This document shows positions 6,801-10,925 of a DNA stretch of 10,925 bases, piece after piece (positions within the stretch are counted from its first letter, which is position 1; each line of letters starts with the position of its first letter). Below the pieces are notes generated by a model. The model was not told where the DNA came from. It ran no database searches and saw only the letters and a program-made list of their open reading frames with translations. The position numbers were made by a program, and so were the translations under genes. The stretch spans positions 1 through 10,925 of the forward strand of contig JAGBGB010000194.1 in the NCBI GenBank assembly GCA_017936205.1. The letters are read 5' to 3'. Source of the stretch: Oscillospiraceae bacterium. Lineage in GTDB: Bacteria > Bacillota > Clostridia > Oscillospirales > Oscillospiraceae.

Positions 6801-9765
6801 TGTGACCTTCGGCTACTCCGAGAGCTCTTCCAGCACTGTCATCGGTGCTCTGAAGGAGGGGAAGTTGAACATTGAATTTACCGGAAAGCCCACAGACGAA
6901 AAGGCAAGACCCTCTCTTGTCCGTCTGTACATCAGCAGCAACGAAAGCCGTGCCTACAATGTCTATGAGGATCATACCCTCTATACCGTTACCTTCAAGG
7001 ATCACGAGGGCAATGTGATCGCTTCCAAGGATACCTATGCAGGGGGCACTGTTCTTGAGCCTGCTGCTCCGGAGCGTGAAGGCTATACCTTCGTTGGTTG
7101 GGACAAGGACTTCTCTGTAGTCAAGGAGGATCTGACAGTCACTGCAACCTATGAGCTCGACGGACCCAAGGAATTCCGGATCGTTGGCGAATGGGTTTGG
7201 GGAGAGGATATCTTCAATCTGGGGGCAGACACTGTGGTTGGTCGTTGTGCACAGATGGGCGTGACGGACCTGTATCTGCTGGTCAAGGGCACCGGCGGCA
7301 CCCTGAGCTTCCTGAAGACCCAGTACACCGATGCGCTGGCAAGAACCGACCGCGATGTGCTCCAGGAGACCATTGACATGGCTCATGCAGCCGGCATCCG
7401 TGTCCACGCATGGCTCGTCACTGTAGAGGATGCTCTGTATAAGGAGAACCATCCTGAAGCAGCGATGTACCACTATATCCGTGGCACTGATAACAATCGC
7501 ATTAACCCCTATGATGAGGGATACCGCACTTATATGGCAAATCTGACCAAGGAATTGGTTTCCGGCTATGACATCGATGGTATCCATCTGGATTATATCC
7601 GCTATAACCATCTGTGTAACGGTTGGAGTGAGACGGACTTTGCAAATCTTCAGGCAATGGGTGCCGATGTGGAGCGGGTCAAGTACCTGATCAACAAGAC
7701 CTTCTACGCTGACAAGCTGCCTGAAGGGGAGAGTGTAGATGAAAACTACATCTTCAATGCATACGACAATGGTGACAAGGATGCTCTGCTGATCGCTGAG
7801 TATCGTCGGAACAACATTGTAGAGCTTGCAAATGTAATTCTGGATGCAGCCAAGTCTGTTGCTCCCGATCTGATCTACTCCGCAGCGGTGATGCCCGAAG
7901 GCGGTGTTCTCAATGGCTCTGCCAATGTGACCTTTGCAGATCTGCATTATGGTCAGAATTACGAGGATGCTGTAGGTCTGTACGATTACATCGCTCCCAT
8001 GGCCTATACTGACAGCTATGGCGCAGGTCCCGAGTGGTTCGCAGGGATCGCTAAGTATGCTGCCGAGCTGGGTAACGGTGTCGTAATGGGAACCCAGGCA
8101 TTCTACCCCTCTGTTTCTGCCGGTCTTATGGCTGAGGTAGAGGCTACACGTGCACTTCTGCCTATGAAGGGCATTCTGGGTATTGCCCACTTCCGTCACA
8201 GTCAGTTCAGCTATGTGAAGTTTGCTACAGATATGGCAGCGGGAGAGATCGATGTCCATGCCATCAATACCTACAACGCAGGCGGCTTTAAGTGGCTGCG
8301 TATTGAGGCTGCTGAGGGCGTCAAGTTTACCGGTGCGCAGTATCTCAATGGCTTCGTAGCCGATGCTCCCATTGAGATCGCTGCAGACGGTAGCTATATT
8401 GTCTTCGGTTATGACGAGACTGCATCTGATGCGGTTCTGGGGACTCTTGCAGAGGGCGATCTGCGGATCACCTTCACCGGAGAGCCTACGGATCCCGATG
8501 CACGGATCGCACTGGCAAGAATATATATCAACTCCAATGAAAGCCGTGCATATAATGTTTACGAAGCTCGCTGCAGCCATGCTTGGAATGCAGGAGAGAT
8601 CACCAAGGCTCCCGGTTGTGGCGTGTCCGGTATTCAGGCGTATACCTGCGAACTCTGTGGTCAGATCCGAGTAGAGGTTCTGCCTGCTCTGGAGCATAGT
8701 AAGACTTACACCTATGTGGATGAAGCATCTCACAAGATCACCTGTGAGAACTGTGATCTGGAAGAAACCGAGACCCATCGATTTATCAATGGCTTGTGTG
8801 TATGCGGCGCAGAGGATGGTAAGGCTGTTGTGAACGAGAACTTGAAGCTTGCTCACAGCCTGAACCTGGCAAGTGATATTTCTGTGAACTATGTCCTTTC
8901 CAAGGCAGCAGTGGACGGATATGATTTGAGTACTCTGTATTTGGAGATTCAGATCGATGAGTATAGCGGCAACACCAAGACGGGATATTCTGTCCACAAG
9001 CTGAGTCCTGAGGATCGGGGCAATAACTACTACTTTGTACTGGACGGTCTTACTGCAGTTCATATGAACAATGAGCTTCGTGCTGTGGTCTATGGACGGA
9101 AGAACGGACAGCTTTACTGCTCTGCAGTAGATACCTATTCTGTTGCACAGTATGCTTATTCTCAGCTGAATAAGCCTCAGGTCCTTGAGGGCTTGAAGCC
9201 TCTGTGTGCAGACCTGCTCCGCTATGGTGCTAAGGCACAGATCTTCAAGAACTACCGAACCGATGCGCTGGCTGACCAGAACATGACCGATGCCCACAAG
9301 GCATTCCTCAGCGATCTGTCTGCTGTGACCTTCGGCGATATGTCTCTTGAAATGCCCTTGTTTGCAGATCCTACTGTTCAGTGGGCAGGCAAGGCTTTAG
9401 ATCTGAATGCCAAGGTAGGTATTCGCTATGTGGTTGACCTGAGCAAATATAACGGTAAGGTAGAGGATCTGACTCTCCGCGTCAGCTTCGTAGATATCTA
9501 TGGAGTGGGCAAGACGGTCACCGTAGAAGCACCGGAATCCTACAAGGAAGGTACGGAGCTCTATGCCTTCACCTTTGACGGACTTCTGGCAGCAGAGCTG
9601 CGTACGGTTCTGTCCGCAGTGGTCTATGAGAAGGATGAAGCTGTTTCCAACGAGCTTCTTTACAGCGCAGATACCTACGGTAACGGCAAGGTCGGCAACC
9701 TTGGCGAGCTGTGTAAGGCTCTGTTCGCTTACAGCGATAGTGCAAAGAGCTACTTCGTAAAGTAA
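3862..9765 (+). CDS. Giant secreted protein with three tandem putative glycosidase (GHL10/GH18-like TIM-barrel) modules
   Basis: A 1967-residue exported protein. Residues 1-26 are a Sec signal peptide (MKKR, hydrophobic core, cleavage after VGA or VGAA). Three modules of exactly 466 residues follow at 39-504, 572-1037 and 1104-1569. Each has a putative TIM barrel of about 350 residues with HAWLVTVED (117-125 in copy 1), DNNRINPYD (145-153), YDIDGIHLDYIRYN (171-184), MPEGG with E281, DLHYGQNY (295-302), YDYI (309-312) and GIAHFRH (375-381), then a beta-rich segment of about 110 residues. The DGIHLDYIRY strand is typical of GHL10 (DUF187, YngK-like) and recalls GH18, so a glycan-cleaving role is inferred; the substrate is unknown. 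InlB-type repeats at 505-571 and 1038-1103 link the modules. Residues 1570-1653 are cysteine-rich, and 1663-1967 hold a duplicated C-terminal module. No LPXTG, SLH or lipobox is seen. The start has an AAAGGAG ribosome site (3848-3854), its own promoter and its own terminator. Confidence 0.9.
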   Translation: MKKRALSLILCLSILFSMIALPVGAAEETERSVYVPQQEFEIVGDWVWGETVYSLGAAKIVDRSARMGVTDLYMLTKGTGGKLSYLKTQYTNARARTDRDVLQELIVAAHAKGIKVHAWLVTVEDELYKTNHPEAGVYHYVRGRDNNRINPYDAGYQTYMTNIVKEIASGYDIDGIHLDYIRYNHLTNGWSETDFANIQAMGADVEQVKYMLHKTFYADKLPAGETVDENYLFNAYRNGDKTALLIGQYRRNQIVNFATLLRDAAKAAKADILFTGALMPEGGITYGSADVAFGDLHYGQNYEDAAKLYDYICPMAYSASYGVESQWMADIATYSVQTGNQVVMGLQSFYPLTSVELMSDIEAVRALLPMDGVLGIAHFRHTQFSYAKTSYNCNTGKMEIEVINASDAGGLKWLKVEVPEGMKITKASVGSGFKSASPVNIASNGRSVTFGYSESSSSTILNALAEGKLNLEFTGKPTDEKARPSLVRIYIGSNESRAYNVYEDLTNFKVKFVDHDGTVLATKTAVPGGSVQAPADPVRYGYVFTGWDQAFDAVNADMTVTAQYKKINVDGEFQIVGDWVWGEDVYNLGANTVVDRSAKYGVTDLYMLTKGTGGKLSYLKTQYTDARTRTDRDVLQELIVAAHAKGIKVHAWLVTVEDELYKTNHPEAGVYHYVRGQDNNRINPYDAGYQTYMTNIVKEIASGYDIDGIHLDYIRYNHLTNGWSETDFANIQAMGADVEQVKYMLHKTFYADKLPAGETVDENYIFDAYRSGDETALLIGQYRRNQIVDFATKLRNAAKAAKSDILFTGALMPEGGITYGSADIAFGDLHYGQNYKDAAKLYDYIAPMAYSASYGVEPKWMADIATYSVQVGNDVVMGLQSFYPLTSARLMADINAVRDLLPMEGVLGIAHFRHSQFSYAKSVFDYSSGKMSIDFLNASSAGGCKWVKVEVPAGMQITKASLGSGFTSGAPVTIASDGRTVTFGYSESSSSTVIGALKEGKLNIEFTGKPTDEKARPSLVRLYISSNESRAYNVYEDHTLYTVTFKDHEGNVIASKDTYAGGTVLEPAAPEREGYTFVGWDKDFSVVKEDLTVTATYELDGPKEFRIVGEWVWGEDIFNLGADTVVGRCAQMGVTDLYLLVKGTGGTLSFLKTQYTDALARTDRDVLQETIDMAHAAGIRVHAWLVTVEDALYKENHPEAAMYHYIRGTDNNRINPYDEGYRTYMANLTKELVSGYDIDGIHLDYIRYNHLCNGWSETDFANLQAMGADVERVKYLINKTFYADKLPEGESVDENYIFNAYDNGDKDALLIAEYRRNNIVELANVILDAAKSVAPDLIYSAAVMPEGGVLNGSANVTFADLHYGQNYEDAVGLYDYIAPMAYTDSYGAGPEWFAGIAKYAAELGNGVVMGTQAFYPSVSAGLMAEVEATRALLPMKGILGIAHFRHSQFSYVKFATDMAAGEIDVHAINTYNAGGFKWLRIEAAEGVKFTGAQYLNGFVADAPIEIAADGSYIVFGYDETASDAVLGTLAEGDLRITFTGEPTDPDARIALARIYINSNESRAYNVYEARCSHAWNAGEITKAPGCGVSGIQAYTCELCGQIRVEVLPALEHSKTYTYVDEASHKITCENCDLEETETHRFINGLCVCGAEDGKAVVNENLKLAHSLNLASDISVNYVLSKAAVDGYDLSTLYLEIQIDEYSGNTKTGYSVHKLSPEDRGNNYYFVLDGLTAVHMNNELRAVVYGRKNGQLYCSAVDTYSVAQYAYSQLNKPQVLEGLKPLCADLLRYGAKAQIFKNYRTDALADQNMTDAHKAFLSDLSAVTFGDMSLEMPLFADPTVQWAGKALDLNAKVGIRYVVDLSKYNGKVEDLTLRVSFVDIYGVGKTVTVEAPESYKEGTELYAFTFDGLLAAELRTVLSAVVYEKDEAVSNELLYSADTYGNGKVGNLGELCKALFAYSDSAKSYFVK
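3976..5373 (+). repeat. Tandem module copy 1 (466 codons): TIM-barrel plus beta-sandwich-like segment
   Basis: Residues 39-504 of the large secreted protein. The putative barrel covers about 39-389 and the beta-rich tail about 395-504, which ends SNESRAYNVYED. Candidate catalytic carboxylates kept in all three copies are D172, D174 and D179 in the DIDGIHLD strand, E281 in MPEGG, and D310 in YDYI. Copy 1 and copy 2 are about 86% identical by hand count, with no net length change. The beta-rich tail (GGLKWLKVEVPEGMKI...) vaguely recalls cohesin or carbohydrate-binding sandwiches; this is only an impression. Confidence 0.95.
5374..5574 (+). repeat. InlB B-type (Flg_new/List_Bact_rpt-like) linker repeat 1
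   Basis: Residues 505-571 show the pattern VKFVDHDGTVLATKTAVPGG, VQAPADPVRYGYVFTGWDQAF, MTVTAQY, which is the signature of InlB/List_Bact_rpt repeats (F.D.DG, P..GY.F.GW, T..A.Y). These are small beta-grasp-like units common in Firmicute surface proteins, here probably a spacer between catalytic-type modules. Confidence 0.88.
5575..6972 (+). repeat. Tandem module copy 2 (466 codons)
   Basis: Residues 572-1037. All motifs of copy 1 are retained at +533 residues, including D705, D707 and D712 in the DIDGIHLD strand and the MPEGG, DLHYGQNY and HFRH motifs. A run of more than 80 residues, from DNNRINPYD to DENY, is identical to copy 1 in protein but carries many synonymous base changes. Most replacements lie in the second half of the barrel and in the beta-rich tail. 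Confidence 0.95.
6973..7170 (+). repeat. InlB B-type linker repeat 2
   Basis: Residues 1038-1103 repeat the linker pattern: VTFKDHEGNVIASKDTYAGG, PAAPEREGYTFVGWDKDF, LTVTATYE. It is one residue shorter than linker 1 and clearly diverged from it, so the linkers have changed faster than the modules they join. Confidence 0.88.
7171..8568 (+). repeat. Tandem module copy 3 (466 codons), the most diverged copy
   Basis: Residues 1104-1569. The length is again exactly 466. The core motifs are intact (HAWLVTVED, DNNRINPYD, DIDGIHLDYIRYN with D1237, D1239 and D1244, MPEGG, DLHYGQNY, YDYIAPMAY, HFRHSQFSY). Other parts differ strongly, for example EWVWGEDIFNLGAD, YLLVKGTGGTLSF, YTDSYGAGPEWFAGIA and most of the beta-rich tail. 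No InlB linker follows it; the cysteine-rich region starts directly. Confidence 0.94.
8569..8820 (+). other. Cysteine-rich (zinc-ribbon-like) segment of the large secreted protein
   Basis: Residues 1570-1653 contain C1571-x-H1573, C1586, C1596-x2-C1599, C1628-x2-C1631 with H1639, and C1646-x-C1648. The spacing, with TCENC, ETHRF and NGLCVCG, matches small Cys-pair repeats often seen before the C-terminal parts of Clostridia surface proteins. Metal binding is possible but not shown, and disulfides are unlikely in an anaerobe. Confidence 0.65.
8848..9258 (+). repeat. C-terminal module, unit A of a degenerate duplication
   Basis: Residues 1663-1799. The unit runs from LNLASDISVNYVL through a VLDG and AVVYGRK centre to a DTY motif and ends with LCADLLRYGAKAQ. 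It aligns with unit B (LDLNAKVGIRYVV, FTFDG, AVVYEKD, SADTY, LCKALFAYSDSAKSYF). Such paired units occur at the ends of large secreted Clostridia proteins; their function is not known to me. Confidence 0.75.
9394..9762 (+). repeat. C-terminal module, unit B of a degenerate duplication
   Basis: Residues 1845-1967, running to the last residue of the protein. It shares the order of motifs with unit A and is shorter in the middle. It ends AKSYFVK with no wall-sorting signal or membrane helix, so if the protein is held at the surface, this pair of modules is a candidate for non-covalent attachment (inference). Confidence 0.72.
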
Positions 9766-9801
9766 ACGGAAGTCCGGAGCATAGGCTTCTCTAAAACCAG
9801 C

Positions 9802-9845
9802 GCCGCTATCGGAGAAACGACCTTCTCCGATAGCGGCAATTTTTT
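9802..9845 (+). terminator. Rho-independent terminator of the large secreted-protein gene
   Basis: Perfect 15-base arms (9802-9816 and 9823-9837, GCCGCTATCGGAGAA and its complement) surround a 6-base loop ACGACC and are followed by AA and six T residues (9840-9845). It starts 36 bases after the stop codon. Confidence 0.96.
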
Positions 9846-9856
9846 ATAAGATGGCA

Positions 9857-9885
9857 TTGCATTTCTTTTAGAAATCGTATATAAT
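9857..9885 (+). promoter_or_regulatory. Sigma-A type promoter of dnaX
   Basis: TTGCAT (9857-9862) is followed, after 17 bases, by a perfect TATAAT (9880-9885). The predicted transcript start is near 9892, about 33 bases before the dnaX ATG, so dnaX appears to head its own unit just after the terminator. Confidence 0.85.
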
Positions 9886-9924
9886 ACAAAATAGTGTATT
9901 GAACAGAAGGGAGGCACAGGAAGG

Positions 9925-10925
9925 ATGTATCAGGCTTTATATCGGAAGTATCGTCCTCAGAGCTTTGATGATGTGGTGGGGCAGCTTAGCGTAACACAGA
10001 CCCTTAAGAATCAGCTTGTTAATGGTCGCTTGAGCCATGCCTATCTCTTCACGGGGACCCGTGGTACAGGTAAGACCACCTGTGCCAAGATCCTTGCCAA
10101 GGCGGTGAATTGCGAGGCTCCCGTGGATGGGAATCCATGCAATTGCTGCAGTGCCTGCAGGAGCATTGATTCCGGTGCTTGCGTAGATGTCCTTGAGATC
10201 GACGCAGCCTCCAATAATGGTGTAGACAATGTCCGTACCCTTCGGGATGATGCGATCTATCTGCCTGCAGAGGTCAAGAAGCGTGTGTATATCATCGACG
10301 AGGTCCATATGCTGTCTATGAGTGCCTTCAATGCTCTGCTGAAGATTATCGAAGAGCCCCCGGAGCATCTTGTGTTTATCCTTGCTACAACAGAGCTCCA
10401 TAAGGTTCCTGCAACCATCCTGTCCAGATGTCAGAGATTCTCCTTCCGTAGGATCCTGCCGGAGGATATTGTGGATCGCCTGAACTATATTGCCTACTGT
10501 GAGCATATTGATCTGGAGCCTGAGGCTTCAACCTTCTTAGCTCGTCTGGCAGACGGGGGCTTGCGTGATGCAGTCAGCTTGCTGGATCAATGTGCCTCTG
10601 CTGCGGCATCGGCAGTCACTACCGAGGAGGTCTGCCGCATTCTTGGCTTGGCAGGAACCAGACAAACGGCGCAAATGCTCCGATCCATTGCCGCCCACGA
10701 TACAGCAGCAACCTTGCAGATATTCCAGGAGCAGTATGCAGAGGGGAAGGATCTATCCGCTATGTTGGATGAGCTATGTACCGTTTCCAGAGATCTGCTG
10801 ATCCTGCGGAGCGTGCCCAAAAGCGGCTCCTCCATGATTTCCGGTGTTTGCACGCAGGAGGAATTGAATGCCTTGCTGAAGCTGTTCTCGCCGGGAGAGC
10901 TGCTGCGGATGACAAGCATTTTACG
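9925..10925 (+). CDS. dnaX: DNA polymerase III subunits gamma/tau (3' end outside window)
   Basis: The clamp-loader ATPase that opens and loads the beta sliding clamp during chromosome replication, in the cytoplasm. The first 333 codons are visible and stay open to the window end; full-length family members are usually 500-600 residues. The protein begins MYQALYRKYRPQSFDDVVGQ, the standard DnaX opening. Walker A is GTRGTGKTT (44-52). The zinc-binding cysteines are C63, C72, C75 and C78. Walker B with the DExH signature is YIIDEVH (122-128), sensor 1 is LATTE (153-157), and the SRC arginine-finger motif is at 167-169. The start is supported by AAGGGAGG at 9907-9914. A second purine run, AGGAAGG, touches the ATG and is too close to act as the ribosome site. 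Any tau/gamma frameshift site would lie beyond the window. Housekeeping gene, probably followed by ybaB and recR as in other Firmicutes (inference). Confidence 0.98.
   Translation, partial: MYQALYRKYRPQSFDDVVGQLSVTQTLKNQLVNGRLSHAYLFTGTRGTGKTTCAKILAKAVNCEAPVDGNPCNCCSACRSIDSGACVDVLEIDAASNNGVDNVRTLRDDAIYLPAEVKKRVYIIDEVHMLSMSAFNALLKIIEEPPEHLVFILATTELHKVPATILSRCQRFSFRRILPEDIVDRLNYIAYCEHIDLEPEASTFLARLADGGLRDAVSLLDQCASAAASAVTTEEVCRILGLAGTRQTAQMLRSIAAHDTAATLQIFQEQYAEGKDLSAMLDELCTVSRDLLILRSVPKSGSSMISGVCTQEELNALLKLFSPGELLRMTSIL

Noticed and set aside
3976..8568. Repeat array as a CRISPR, transposon or assembly artefact
   Set aside because: The repeats are about 1.6 kb, in frame, protein-coding and diverged at many synonymous sites, so they are real coding duplications; no terminal repeats or transposase are present.
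4555..9297. Antisense reading frame of 1580 codons as a real gene
   Set aside because: It lies wholly inside the secreted-protein gene, has no recognisable domain, and follows from sense-strand codon bias and repetition.
9937..10506. Antisense frame of 189 codons opposite dnaX
   Set aside because: It is fully within the conserved ATPase region of dnaX and shows no domain of its own.

Overview
The window looks like a chromosomal segment from an anaerobic Clostridia bacterium (Oscillospiraceae/Ruminococcaceae-type Firmicute, probably gut-associated). The reasons are AAGGAG-type Shine-Dalgarno sites, sigma-A type promoters, strong hairpin + T-run terminators, a sugar ABC importer linked to an extracellular GH13 lipoprotein, and a very large secreted protein with InlB-type linkers and Cys-x-x-Cys repeats of the kind common in gut Clostridia. 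All genes are on the + strand. Taxonomy is inferred from style, not from a marker comparison.

Region 1 (1-3561) is the 3' part of a maltodextrin/oligosaccharide operon: the end of a MalF-type permease, a complete MalG-type permease overlapping it by one base (TAATG), a GH13 alpha-amylase lipoprotein 3 bases later, and a TraX-family polytopic membrane protein 37 bases after that. A 17-bp hairpin (3604-3650) ends the unit. The amylase would cut starch or maltodextrin at the cell surface and the ABC importer would take up the products. The role of the TraX-like protein is not evident; envelope acetylation is a guess from its family.

Region 2 (3739-9845) is a self-contained one-gene unit with its own promoter, a leader with a small hairpin, a 1967-codon ORF and a perfect 15-bp terminator. 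The protein is exported by a Sec signal peptide. It carries three tandem copies of an exactly 466-residue module, each a putative GHL10/GH18-like TIM barrel followed by a beta-sandwich-like segment. InlB-type repeats separate the copies. A cysteine-rich region and a duplicated C-terminal module of unknown function follow. This triplicated putative glycosidase is the most interesting object in the window.

Region 3 (9857-10925) begins a housekeeping unit: a near-consensus promoter and dnaX (DNA polymerase III gamma/tau), cut by the window edge. No tRNA, rRNA, CRISPR, insertion sequence or recognisable riboswitch was seen.
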